Assembly (NCBI GenBank): GCA_910574835.1
Contig: CAJTDE010000015.1
Span: forward strand, 37,550-101,549
Reading direction: 5' to 3'
Length of the DNA stretch: 64,000 bases
DNA from: Clostridia bacterium
GTDB lineage: Bacteria; Bacillota; Clostridia; Lachnospirales; Lachnospiraceae
Part shown: positions 17,121 through 25,524 of the stretch, in pieces
How the letters are laid out: each line of letters begins with the position of its first letter
How positions within the stretch are numbered: the stretch's first letter is position 1
Made by a program: the position numbers and the translations under genes
Notes under the pieces: generated by a model
Seen by the model: the letters and a program-made list of their open reading frames with translations, nothing else
What the model was told of the DNA's origin: nothing
The model's database searches: none

Positions 17121-17928
17121 GTCGGTATCCTTTCTGAATCATTCCGTTGATCACCGCAATCAGCACAAAGGCCCCCAGCCATACCATGCCGAAGCGCAGG
17201 AAGCTGAAAACCAGCACTTGATCGTTGGGGCGCGGAGTTGAGTAGTAGGCGTTATTAAAGATAAACAGCTCAGAGCAAAGTGCCAGATAGACTGCCGCCA
17301 GGAAGGTCAAAATATTTCCTTTTCCGAAAATCACCTTCATGGGTCCTCTCGCATCATGCTGAAGCTTCCAGATACCGGTGGCGTAGATGTCTTCCTCCTC
17401 GATCTTAAGCCTGCGGTTTTCCTGCTCCAGTGTACGGTTCTGGTTCATAGCCAGCTCCAGTTTATTCAGAAGCTGTTCCTTTTCCTTTTCCGATACACTG
17501 TGCTTTTTGATCTCCTGCCAGTAGTCCTTTTCTCCCGGACCAAGCTCCAGAACCTGGAAGCACACCTTTGCCTTTGCAAGCTTCAGACAGAGGGCTTCAT
17601 CTACGAAGAACTTTGGATCCTTGTGAAGATAAACAAAGATTGGTTCAAAGTCTACATCACTGTTTGTTTTGATGCGGGATCGCTCTATAGTCTTGGATTC
17701 TCCGTCCTCATAGGTGAGCGTAAGTTCCAAAAGCTTGACCATACTGCTGTCCTCCAGAAGCGGATCAAAACGAAAGCCGCAGGTATGCTCAAATATGCTT
17801 AAATCAAATTCTAAGGTTATGGTTTCTCCGGAAGTACAGGTATATTCCGCCTGCAAGGAATCCTCCGGGCGAAAATCCTTTCCTGTGTCTATAAATACCT
17901 CGGCCGTAAGCCGTTTGCTGTCTTCCAT
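17107..17928 (-). CDS. Hypothetical membrane protein with beta-rich N-terminal domain and coiled coil
   Basis: I do not recognise a named family. The 273-residue protein has a beta-rich domain (1-130, with repeated acidic and aromatic strands), a coiled coil (about 140-180, heptads around NKLELAMNQNRTLEQENRRL), then two membrane helices (about 205-225 and 238-262). It starts 2 nt after rfbC ends and overlaps wzm by 14 nt, so it is tightly coupled to the exporter. The short Wzt here lacks the carbohydrate-binding domain that sets chain release, so a separate membrane-anchored polymer-binding or chain-length partner is a possible role; this is inference from position and architecture only. Confidence 0.5.
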   Translation of the reverse strand: MEDSKRLTAEVFIDTGKDFRPEDSLQAEYTCTSGETITLEFDLSIFEHTCGFRFDPLLEDSSMVKLLELTLTYEDGESKTIERSRIKTNSDVDFEPIFVYLHKDPKFFVDEALCLKLAKAKVCFQVLELGPGEKDYWQEIKKHSVSEKEKEQLLNKLELAMNQNRTLEQENRRLKIEEEDIYATGIWKLQHDARGPMKVIFGKGNILTFLAAVYLALCSELFIFNNAYYSTPRPNDQVLVFSFLRFGMVWLGAFVLIAVINGMIQKGYRRELT

Positions 17929-17930
17929 GC

Positions 17931-18497
17931 TTATTTTTCCTCTTTTTCAGCCTTCCACGCTTTTATGCCGCCCCATTTCTGATCTTTCTCAGATATGGTT
18001 AATTCCATTCCTTCCGGTATGGGCCATGCCACGCCGATGTCCGGATCGTTCCAGGCCAGACCTCCCTCGTCATTGGCGTGATAGAAGTCGGTGCATTTGT
18101 AGGCAAATTCTGCATAATCGGATAATACCAGGAAGCCGTGGGCAAAGTTCTTTGGGATAAAGAACTGCTTTTTGTTTTCTGCCGATAAGATAACCCCGTA
18201 CCATTGTCCGTAGGTTGGGGAGTCTTCCCGCAGATCTACGGCCACATCAAAGACTTCTCCGCTGATTACGCGGACGATTTTGTCCTGGGGGTGGTTGATC
18301 TGGAAATGGAGGCCGCGCAAAACGCCTTTTTTGGAGGCAGATTGATTGTCCTGGACAAATTCCATGTCTATTCCGGCTTCTTTGAAGTCATTATAGTTGT
18401 AGGTTTCCATAAAATAGCCCCGTTCGTCGCCGAATACGGAGGGGGTTATGATTTTGAGGCCCGCGATGGGGCAGGTTTCTACGGTTATTTTTGACAT
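17931..18497 (-). CDS. rfbC: dTDP-4-dehydrorhamnose 3,5-epimerase
   Basis: A 188-residue cupin enzyme with the RmlC signature: DERGYFMETYN near the start, catalytic His in RGLHFQ (H64), and PKNFAHGFLVLSD. It epimerises dTDP-4-keto-6-deoxyglucose at C3 and C5 towards dTDP-L-rhamnose. It follows rfbA after a 190-nt gap that holds a long inverted repeat and precedes the exporter-linked membrane protein by 2 nt. The reductase RfbD needed to finish dTDP-L-rhamnose is not encoded in this window. Confidence 0.93.
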   Translation of the reverse strand: MSKITVETCPIAGLKIITPSVFGDERGYFMETYNYNDFKEAGIDMEFVQDNQSASKKGVLRGLHFQINHPQDKIVRVISGEVFDVAVDLREDSPTYGQWYGVILSAENKKQFFIPKNFAHGFLVLSDYAEFAYKCTDFYHANDEGGLAWNDPDIGVAWPIPEGMELTISEKDQKWGGIKAWKAEKEEK

Positions 18498-18534
18498 TTG
18501 TGGTATTCTCCCTTAGGATTTTATATAGGCGGAC

Positions 18535-18625
18535 GCAGGAGAACAAAAATATTCTCCCTGCCGCTTCGATTGACTCGCTCCGCTCCGTACATAGGCGCTT
18601 AGGGAGAATATTTTTGTTCTCCTGC
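18535..18625. repeat. Perfect 25-bp inverted repeat between rfbA and rfbC
   Basis: Positions 18535-18559 are the exact reverse complement of 18601-18625, with a 41-nt spacer. The arm contains AGGAGAACAAAAATATTC. A third partial copy of the inner arm (TATTCTCCCTTAG) lies at about 18504-18517. On RNA this would be an unusually stable stem inside the rfb operon, able to act as a processing site or partial terminator, so rfbC-wzm-wzt levels could differ from rfbB/rfbA. It also looks like the ends of a tiny miniature inverted-repeat element. Confidence 0.8.
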
Positions 18626-18688
18626 TGATATTCGGAAACGTGCGGTGTGGCCGCAAAATGTTTTTAGTTGGGATGGCTCCTGTAATGG

Positions 18689-19558
18689 TTATAGGCCGTT
18701 GGCTACGTCGGTCAGGTATTGGCCGTAGGCGGTTTTCATTAGGGGGGCGGCCAGCTTCAGGAGCTGGTCTTTGTTTATGAAGCCGCGTTTGTAGGCTATC
18801 TCCTCGATGCAGGAGATGTAGAGGCCCTGGCGCTTCTGGAAGGCGGCTACGAAATCAGCGGCGTCTAAAAGGGCGTCGTGGTTGCCGGTGTCCAGCCAGG
18901 CGAAGCCGCGGCCCAGGGTTTCTACATGGAGGGTACCCCGGCGGAGGTATTCGTTGTTGACGCTGGTGATCTCGATCTCGCCGCGGGTGGAGGGTTTTAC
19001 GTTTTTGGCTATTTCTACGACATCGTTGTCATAGAAGTAGAGGCCCGGTACGGCGTAGTTGGACTTGGGATTTACGGGCTTTTCCTCGATGGAGAGGGCT
19101 TTGCCGTCTTTGTCAAAGGCTACGACGCCGTATTCTCTGGGGTCTTTTACATAGTAGCCGAAGATGGTGGCGCCCTCGGTGCGGGAGGCGGCATTTTTCA
19201 GAACTTGGGAAAAGCTTTGTCCGTAGAAGATATTATCTCCTAAAACTAAGGCTACCTGATCGGTTCCGATGAATTTTTCTCCTATGATAAATGCGTCGGC
19301 CAGTCCTCTTGGATATTCCTGTATGGCGTAGTGCATCTCCATGCCGAGCTGAGAGCCGTCGCCTAACAGCTCTTCAAATACGGGAAGATCCCGGGGGGTG
19401 GAAATAATAAGCACCTCGCGGATGCCGGCCAGCATCAGGGTGGACAGCGGGTAGTAGATCATGGGCTTGTCGTAGACGGGCATGAGCTGCTTGGATATTG
19501 CTTTTGTGAGAGGATAGAGCCTTGTTCCGGCTCCGCCTGCCAGGATAATTCCTTTCAT
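18689..19558 (-). CDS. rfbA: Glucose-1-phosphate thymidylyltransferase
   Basis: A 289-residue nucleotidyltransferase with the RmlA hallmark [13 protein letters not shown] at the N terminus, [17 protein letters not shown], and LGDNIFYG. It makes dTDP-glucose, first step to dTDP-rhamnose and dTDP-4-amino sugars. Length matches RmlA (about 290). The gene is visibly richer in G+C than the genes left of 9 kb. It lies after rfbB, separated by a repeat-rich 200-nt spacer, and before rfbC. Confidence 0.95.
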   Translation of the reverse strand: MKGIILAGGAGTRLYPLTKAISKQLMPVYDKPMIYYPLSTLMLAGIREVLIISTPRDLPVFEELLGDGSQLGMEMHYAIQEYPRGLADAFIIGEKFIGTDQVALVLGDNIFYGQSFSQVLKNAASRTEGATIFGYYVKDPREYGVVAFDKDGKALSIEEKPVNPKSNYAVPGLYFYDNDVVEIAKNVKPSTRGEIEITSVNNEYLRRGTLHVETLGRGFAWLDTGNHDALLDAADFVAAFQKRQGLYISCIEEIAYKRGFINKDQLLKLAAPLMKTAYGQYLTDVANGL

Positions 19559-19574
19559 ATTGTAAAGACCTCCA

Positions 19575-19774
19575 TTCCAGTTCCGTAAATTCTTATCCGG
19601 CGCCCTTTACCTGGAAGAATTTACGGCCGCAAAACCATGCGTCCGCAAATCCTTCCGGCACCGGATAAAAATTTACTGTTTCCAGTTCCGTTCCGTAAAT
19701 TCTTATCCGGTACAAAACTGCTGTTTTTAACGCGCGTGAGGGACAGGCACTTTTTCCAGCGTCTGCCCCTGTTC
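19575..19774. repeat. Repeat-rich spacer between rfbB and rfbA
   Basis: The 20-mer TTCCGTAAATTCTTATCCGG occurs at 19581-19600 and again at 19691-19710, each after a CCAG/CCAGTTCCG lead-in. CCGTAAATTCTT (19583-19594) also pairs with AAGAATTTACGG (19615-19626). Next to rfbB, 19740-19774 holds an imperfect stem (GACAGGCACTTTTTCC against GTCTGCCCCTGT) of the kind seen as scattered REP-like repeats in clostridial genomes. These look like remnants of short interspersed elements and could fold to modulate the distal rfb genes. Confidence 0.7.
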
Positions 19775-19777
19775 TTT

Positions 19778-20860
19778 TTATTTTACCTGATACATTTCTT
19801 CATAGTATTTCTGATAGCCGCCGCTTGTAACGTTTTTCATCCAATCCTCGTGTTCGAAGAACCATTGGATGGTGAGGCGGATGCCTTCTTTGAACATGGT
19901 CTCCGGATACCAGCCTATTTCTTCCTTTATCTTATCCGGTGCTATGGCATAGCGGCGATCATGGCCCTTGCGGTCTTCTACGTAAGTGATCAGGTCTTTG
20001 CTGACGAGGGCTTTTCTCGGATCATCCTCTGCCAGCATATCCTGAAGGGTTTCCAGGATAATATTAACAATCTCTATGTTTTGCTTTTCATTGTGTCCGC
20101 CGATGTTGTAGCGTTCTCCCAGGCGGCCCTTTTCCTGTACCATATCAATTGCTTTGGCATGATCGTCTACATAGAGCCAATCGCGGACGTTCTTGCCGTC
20201 GCCGTATACTGGAAGCTTTTTTCCCTGTAAAGCATTGTTGATAATTAGGGGAATCAGCTTTTCGGGGAACTGATACGGGCCGTAGTTGTTGCTGCAGCTT
20301 GTAATGTTGACGGGAAACTTGTAGGTATCCCAGTACGCCTTAGTCAGCATATCCCCGGATGCCTTGCTGGCTGAGTAGGGGCTGTGAGGTGCAAACGGCG
20401 TTGTCTCATAGAAATAGGTATCCCCTTCTTCCAGTGATCCATACACTTCATCCGTAGATACATACAGGAAACGCTTGTCCTCTTTGTAAGTCCCGTCGGG
20501 CAGCTCCCAGGCTTTCTTGGCTGCATTCAGCATCACCAGGGTACCGAGTACATTGGTCTCTACAAAGATCTCCGGGTTGCGGATGCTGCGGTCTACATGG
20601 CTTTCCGCCGCAAAATGCACTACTCTGTCGATATCATTTTCTTCAAATATCTTTTCAATTGCTTCTCTGTCGCGGATATCTGCCCGAACAAAGGTGTAGT
20701 TGTCCTGATTTTCCACATCCTTTAGGTTCTCCAAATTGCCTGCATAGGTGAGAGCATCTACATTGATAATGCGGATACTGTCGCCGTACTTGCGAAACAT
20801 GTAATGAATATAGTTAGAGCCGATGAAGCCGGCTCCGCCGGTAACGAGATAGGTTCTCAT
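19778..20860 (-). CDS. rfbB: dTDP-glucose 4,6-dehydratase
   Basis: A 360-residue extended SDR enzyme: NAD motif GGAGFIGSN (residues 8-16), catalytic TDE in STDEVYG (about 134-136) and YSASK (Y162, K166). It converts dTDP-glucose to dTDP-4-keto-6-deoxyglucose, the branch point that feeds RfbC (rhamnose) and the WecE-like aminotransferase at 5895-7022. The frame extends to a TTG at 20878, but GGAGG lies within that extension at SD distance from the ATG at 20860, which is taken as start. It heads the long minus-strand operon; a promoter-like pair lies about 85-110 nt upstream. Confidence 0.95.
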   Translation of the reverse strand: MRTYLVTGGAGFIGSNYIHYMFRKYGDSIRIINVDALTYAGNLENLKDVENQDNYTFVRADIRDREAIEKIFEENDIDRVVHFAAESHVDRSIRNPEIFVETNVLGTLVMLNAAKKAWELPDGTYKEDKRFLYVSTDEVYGSLEEGDTYFYETTPFAPHSPYSASKASGDMLTKAYWDTYKFPVNITSCSNNYGPYQFPEKLIPLIINNALQGKKLPVYGDGKNVRDWLYVDDHAKAIDMVQEKGRLGERYNIGGHNEKQNIEIVNIILETLQDMLAEDDPRKALVSKDLITYVEDRKGHDRRYAIAPDKIKEEIGWYPETMFKEGIRLTIQWFFEHEDWMKNVTSGGYQKYYEEMYQVK

Positions 20861-20942
20861 TTGATAATTTTCCTCCAAAATATTTACTTTTTAGTATAGC
20901 TTAGACAGTAAAATATCCTCAGTCTTACTCATAGATATGGGT

Positions 20943-20971
20943 ATTATAGCATTAAATGGAAGATAGGGCAA
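20943..20971 (-). promoter_or_regulatory. Predicted sigma-A promoter of the rfbB-to-left operon
   Basis: Reading the minus strand, TTGCCC (20971-20966) and TATAAT (20948-20943) are spaced by 17 nt, upstream of rfbB. A second weaker -10 (TATACT at 20898-20893) lies nearer to the gene. Prediction only. Confidence 0.55.
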
Positions 20972-20988
20972 CTATAAGACTAATTTAT

Positions 20989-21017
20989 TTGACAAACTTT
21001 GCCTGATTAGATATAGT
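20989..21017 (+). promoter_or_regulatory. Predicted sigma-A promoter of the plus-strand glycosylation cassette
   Basis: TTGACA (20989-20994) and TATAGT (21012-21017) with an exact 17-nt spacer, about 90 nt before the ATG at 21109. It is divergent from the rfbB promoter, so the two operons share a roughly 250-nt control region. Confidence 0.7.
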
Positions 21018-21108
21018 TATTTCAAATAGAAGTAATTCAAAAGATTTTATATATATCCGTCTCGGCTCATTGCTATTGTGGATAAAAATTTATACCAAGG
21101 ATGAAATC

Positions 21109-22620
21109 ATGAAAAAATATATTCTACGTTTAAAAAATCTGTCATTTTATGAAAAACTATATGCTATCCTACTCTTTATCCTAATTGCCTGCATCTTGCC
21201 GCTTTTATACATGGGCCTTTTTTCCCATCCCATAGGAGATGATTACAATTATGGGATGTATGGTCATCTTGCATGGGAAAACACCGGTTCATTGTTTGAA
21301 GTGTTCAAAGCAGCCCTTTTAACATCAAAAACAGATTGGCTGGGTTATCAGGGAACTTTTGCCTCTTCCTTTTTCATGGCTCTCCAGCCTGCTGTCATCA
21401 GTGAAAGATTATATGCTCTTACCCCTTTTATCATGCTTTTTATGCTGGTTTTTTCAACAAGTCTTTTTCTTTATATAGTATTGGTTAAATGTTTTAAAAT
21501 TCCGGCAATTTATTGTAAGCTTACCACATGTGTCCTTCTAATTCTAAGTATTGAACTTTTGGATACTCCCTCTGAAGCCTTTTTCTGGTATTGCGGAGCT
21601 GTGCATTACGAATTTATGCACTCTTGTATGCTGATTCTTTTTTCTGTTCTACTTTATTCTTTTGTAGAAAAAAAAGGATTCTTGTATACATTTCTAACAC
21701 TTCCATTTGCTGTTTGTTGCGGAGGCGCCAACCTTATAACTGCCTTATTTACTACAATATTATTAACCTTTTGCCTCTGTTGTCTGGTATTCTTAAAAAA
21801 GAAGCGGGAACTTATTATCTTTCTACCAACATTCTTAACCGGAGCTGCCGCTTTTTCTCTAAACGTGGCTGCTCCCGGAAACCTTATAAGGGAGGCTGAT
21901 ATTGTCTCCAACCTACCTGCTATAGAAGCTATCTATTATGCATTTCAATTTGGGCTGGATTATATAGGAAAATGGACAAATATCTATATCCTTGCCGCAT
22001 TTTTGTTTTTAATGCCTATAGTCTGGTCTGCAACCACACATTTACCAGTTAAGCTTCGCTTTCCTGGTCTCTTTTCATTCTTCAGTTTTTGCCTTTTATC
22101 TTCCATGTTCGCACCTGTAACATATGCTTTGGGGACTGCTGTTATTTGGGGACGAACATTGAATATTATCATGCAGGCCTATTATCTTCTACTGTTTTTA
22201 AACCTTTTCTATTGGATTGGGTGGCTGCAGCAGACTCTTCAGGGGCTTTCTTCTGAATCATTCCAGCATGTCAGCCGGCTCTTCCAATCCCTATTTGGAA
22301 AATATCGCAATCAATTTGTGCTGTTCTTAAGTGCTTTTTTATTATTTTCTATTCTTTGTACAGGAGAAAGGGAACTTACAACCAAATCTGCTATACATGA
22401 TTTAAGAAAAGGGTATGCACAAACTTATCATCGTGAGACCTTACATCGCATTGCCTTGCTCAGTATGGAAGGCGTTGATGAGGTCTGGGTTCCAAATTAT
22501 ACCGTAAGACCTTGGCTTCTTGACTTTGAAGATATCTCTACAGATCCCTCCCACTGGAGAAATCGAAATCTTGCTAACTGGTATCAGAAAAAGATTGTAC
22601 ATCTTTCTATCATTTATTAA
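21109..22620 (+). CDS. Polytopic membrane protein, DUF6056-like (GT-C candidate)
   Basis: About 503 residues with a short basic N terminus and ten or more membrane helices. The first outer loop has HPIGDDYNYG followed by YQGTFASSFFMALQP, the pattern of a Firmicutes family I associate with DUF6056; the DD pair sits where GT-C enzymes have catalytic acids. A frame extension to 21070 begins with TTG, but the ATG at 21109 has an AAGGATG SD. First gene of a three-gene plus-strand unit with a GtrB-GtrA fusion next to it, which suggests it is the glycan-specific transferase that uses the flipped lipid-linked sugar. Confidence 0.6.
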   Translation: MKKYILRLKNLSFYEKLYAILLFILIACILPLLYMGLFSHPIGDDYNYGMYGHLAWENTGSLFEVFKAALLTSKTDWLGYQGTFASSFFMALQPAVISERLYALTPFIMLFMLVFSTSLFLYIVLVKCFKIPAIYCKLTTCVLLILSIELLDTPSEAFFWYCGAVHYEFMHSCMLILFSVLLYSFVEKKGFLYTFLTLPFAVCCGGANLITALFTTILLTFCLCCLVFLKKKRELIIFLPTFLTGAAAFSLNVAAPGNLIREADIVSNLPAIEAIYYAFQFGLDYIGKWTNIYILAAFLFLMPIVWSATTHLPVKLRFPGLFSFFSFCLLSSMFAPVTYALGTAVIWGRTLNIIMQAYYLLLFLNLFYWIGWLQQTLQGLSSESFQHVSRLFQSLFGKYRNQFVLFLSAFLLFSILCTGERELTTKSAIHDLRKGYAQTYHRETLHRIALLSMEGVDEVWVPNYTVRPWLLDFEDISTDPSHWRNRNLANWYQKKIVHLSIIY

Positions 22621-22638
22621 ACCATATGGAGTAACGCT

Positions 22639-23724
22639 ATGAATAGCATTGTTATAATTCCTGCACTGAATCCGCCTGAATATCTTATTTCCTATGCAGA
22701 TGAACTGATTGACTCCGGCGCTAACGAGCTTCTAATTGTAGACGACGGAAGTTCTCCTGAAAAGCAGTTTATTTTCAAAGAGCTGTCCCTGCGTCCTCAA
22801 TGTCATGTCCTGGTTCATAAGAATAACCTTGGAAAAGGGCGGGCTTTGAAGGATGCCTTCTCCTACATATTATCCGAAGAAAAATATTATGGAAAGAGTG
22901 TGATTACCGCCGACTCCGACGGTCAGCATCTTGTACGTGATATTCTCCGGCTGGATGCACAGATGCAGCTAACAAATCCTGCGGATACTTCCCATCTGTA
23001 TCTCGGCTGCAGAAATTTTGATAAGGAAGATATCCCCTGGCGAAGCCGCTTTGGGAACCGGCTGACTTCGGCCTTATTTCGGCTGCTGTATAAAGAATCT
23101 GTTATGGATACGCAGACGGGACTGCGGGGGATTCCTTATGCGCTGCTGGAGCTTTTAACGCAATTAAAGGGAGAGCGATTTGAGTTTGAGATGAATATGC
23201 TGACGGAAATTGCCCTGAAGAAAATTCCCTTTGAGATTGTGGAGATTGAAACGATTTATCTGGATAACAATTCGGAATCGCATTTTCGGCCTGTTGCAGA
23301 TTCCTTCCGGATATATGGGATTCTTTTGGGGAATTTTTTTAAGTATTTTATTTCGTCGGTGCTTTCGGCGTTGTTGGATCTGACCATTTTTATTCTTGGC
23401 GACCGGCTGCTTCCGGACAGTTCCTTTCATATCCTGGAAGCTACGGTGATTGCCCGCATGGTTTCATCCCTGTTTAATTACTGGTGCAATCGGAAGATCG
23501 TTTTTCAGGATAAAGGAAATACCAAGGACTCTCTCCTCAAATATTATTTTTTATGCATTCTTGTAATGCTGAGCTCCGCAGGACTGGTAAGCCTGTTCTC
23601 CTTTCTTCCGGTCCCCAATGCCGTAATCAAGGCTGTGGTAGATACCATTCTGTATCTTTTCAATTATTATATACAGAGACACTTTATCTTTTCCTATCAA
23701 GCAAATACGTCAGGAGGAATATAA
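22639..23724 (+). CDS. GT2 polyprenyl-phosphate glycosyltransferase fused to a GtrA-like flippase domain
   Basis: A 361-residue protein. Residues 1-220 are a DPM1-type GT2 domain (IVIIPALNPPEYL, LLIVDDGSSPEK, ITADSDGQH, DTQTGLRGIP). From about 228 follows a four-helix GtrA-like domain (FFKYFISSVLSALLDL, with VARMVSS-like IARMVSSLFNYWCNRKIVF). It would both attach a sugar to the polyprenyl carrier and help flip it, as GtrA plus GtrB do in O-antigen glucosylation. It lies between two GT-C-like proteins, with 18 nt before and one nt after. Sugar unknown. Confidence 0.85.
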   Translation: MNSIVIIPALNPPEYLISYADELIDSGANELLIVDDGSSPEKQFIFKELSLRPQCHVLVHKNNLGKGRALKDAFSYILSEEKYYGKSVITADSDGQHLVRDILRLDAQMQLTNPADTSHLYLGCRNFDKEDIPWRSRFGNRLTSALFRLLYKESVMDTQTGLRGIPYALLELLTQLKGERFEFEMNMLTEIALKKIPFEIVEIETIYLDNNSESHFRPVADSFRIYGILLGNFFKYFISSVLSALLDLTIFILGDRLLPDSSFHILEATVIARMVSSLFNYWCNRKIVFQDKGNTKDSLLKYYFLCILVMLSSAGLVSLFSFLPVPNAVIKAVVDTILYLFNYYIQRHFIFSYQANTSGGI

Positions 23725-23725
23725 A

Positions 23726-25459
23726 ATGAATACTCTGCTTCTGGGCATCCGGGTACTGCTGTTTGTCTTTTCACTTTTAGGGTACCTAACTTTTTTACAT
23801 CAAAATACCCGACTTAGAATAGAGTTTTTGCCAGCCGTCACCTTTACGGGACAGATCTGTATTTTATTTGTTGGAGGAATCTTGAACCTACTGTCTTTGA
23901 CTGTGGGTGCGCTTACTGCAGTTGGATTAGCGCTTTGTTTGTATGGTCTTATTAAAAACCGCCGGGGATTTCGAGATTTTCTATGCCCGGCATATATCTT
24001 TTTTTCCATTAGCTGCCTGTATTTTTTACTCTTATTTAAAGGACAGGTTTTCAACTCTTATGACAACTTTTCTCATTGGGCGCTGGTAGTAAAGCAGATG
24101 CTTTTAACCAATCGCTTCCCGACCTTTCAGGATCGCATTATTCTCTTTCAGTCCTACCCTCTGGGAAGCTCCGTATTTGTTTACTATGTGTGCCGTATTA
24201 TCTCTCCTGTTTCGGAAGGGTGCCAGATGTTTGCGCAGACTATGCTGAACTTAAGTATGATTCTTCCGCTTTTTTCTTATGCACGGAAACAGAAGGTAAT
24301 CAATGTCCTTGTGGTCATTGGCGCATCCATCTTTCTCCTCAGCTATAATATCTGGCCCACCGAACTTCTGGTTGATACGCTTCTTCCTCTTGTGGGAGCG
24401 GCAGGCTTTCTCCTCTTAGAAGAAATTCTCTCGAAAGAGAAAAAACTTACCTGGTCAGTTATCCCCTTCGCCGCCTGTGCAATCCTCATTAAAAACTCCG
24501 GAATCTTTTTTTGGGCTTTGATGGCCGGGAGAGTACTGCTATACCGGATTCTTCACAGGAAAACTGCCGAAAAATCCGAGAAGCTCTCATGGGCCGGGCT
24601 GTGCCTGCTTCCCTTATTCTTTTTGCTTCTTTGGAAAAAGCATGTGGAGTATGTCTTTTCATCCGGTATGACTTCCCTGCACGCAATGTCTGTCCAGGCT
24701 TATGCTGCGAATATTCAGGAAAAGTCCGGTGAAATCCTCTCACAGATTGTCCATGCATTTGCCGGAAAACTCTTATCCTGCCATTCCCTGCTCTGCCTTT
24801 TCATAATTCTTCTCCTTTCCGCCATTCTGTCTTTCGTATGGAAGCAAGATCTTCTAACCTGGGGGAAAACTGCTTTCATTGTTGCGGGTGTTTACATACT
24901 CTATCAGATTGGCAATCTTTGCATGTATGCTTTTTCCATGCCGATTGGCGAAGCAGTCGTTATGGCCGGCTATGAGCGCTATTACCGTACAATTATTATA
25001 TGGTGCTTTGTCTATGTGATAAGCCGGATTCTGCATTGGCTAGATACCCAAAAAACCATGCAGGCAGGCGTGATAGCTTTGACTCTTCTTCTATTCTTTC
25101 ATCTGATGGGAAGCAGCCTGAGTATCCTGAAGCGGGAACCGAAAAACCAATATAGGGCAATGCTGGAGCAAATTATGGAGGCCTACCCCATGTCTCCCTC
25201 CCCCGCATGCCTTGTCTATATCCCTGAGGATGATTCCGGATATACTTATCATTTAACTAAATTTCTTCTGTATACGCCTACGGTTGATGTACACATTACT
25301 TCGGATCAGGAGGAATTGGTAAACGCCATTGATATTGCCAAGGAATTAGGTTATAGCTATTTTATCAATCTGGATCAAACAAATGAGATGATACAAAATT
25401 ATTGCGCGGAAACTTATGGTCTTCCTGTTGATGTACCTTTTATGGCACTGCAGGAGTAA
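23726..25459 (+). CDS. Polytopic membrane protein, GT-C-like
   Basis: A 577-residue protein with about twelve membrane helices, an outer-loop motif SYDNFSHWALV, and a soluble C-terminal tail of about 90 residues. The ATG has a strong SD (AGGAGG) overlapping the end of the upstream gene. Third member of the plus-strand cassette; the terminator at 25476-25517 closes the unit. The acidic first-loop motif and context favour a lipid-linked-sugar-dependent transferase, but the family is not certain. Confidence 0.55.
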   Translation: MNTLLLGIRVLLFVFSLLGYLTFLHQNTRLRIEFLPAVTFTGQICILFVGGILNLLSLTVGALTAVGLALCLYGLIKNRRGFRDFLCPAYIFFSISCLYFLLLFKGQVFNSYDNFSHWALVVKQMLLTNRFPTFQDRIILFQSYPLGSSVFVYYVCRIISPVSEGCQMFAQTMLNLSMILPLFSYARKQKVINVLVVIGASIFLLSYNIWPTELLVDTLLPLVGAAGFLLLEEILSKEKKLTWSVIPFAACAILIKNSGIFFWALMAGRVLLYRILHRKTAEKSEKLSWAGLCLLPLFFLLLWKKHVEYVFSSGMTSLHAMSVQAYAANIQEKSGEILSQIVHAFAGKLLSCHSLLCLFIILLLSAILSFVWKQDLLTWGKTAFIVAGVYILYQIGNLCMYAFSMPIGEAVVMAGYERYYRTIIIWCFVYVISRILHWLDTQKTMQAGVIALTLLLFFHLMGSSLSILKREPKNQYRAMLEQIMEAYPMSPSPACLVYIPEDDSGYTYHLTKFLLYTPTVDVHITSDQEELVNAIDIAKELGYSYFINLDQTNEMIQNYCAETYGLPVDVPFMALQE

Positions 25460-25475
25460 TTGCCCATAATAAATA

Positions 25476-25520
25476 ATACCCTCTGTGAACAGCTCGCTTT
25501 CTATTCACTGAGGGTATCTT
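25476..25520. terminator. Bidirectional Rho-independent terminator
   Basis: ATACCCTCTGTGAA (25476-25489) pairs with TTCACTGAGGGTAT (25504-25517), 13 of 14, followed by CTTTTTC on the plus strand and preceded by AT-rich sequence for the minus strand. It separates the converging units ending at 25459 (plus) and 25525 (minus). Confidence 0.85.
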
Positions 25521-25524
25521 TTTC

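Noticed and set aside
18535..18625. Inverted repeat as an invertible promoter segment
   Set aside because: The 41-nt spacer contains no promoter and no recombinase is adjacent; a hairpin or miniature element fits better.
19581..19710. Short direct repeat as a possible CRISPR array
   Set aside because: Only two copies, no regular spacers and no cas genes in the window.
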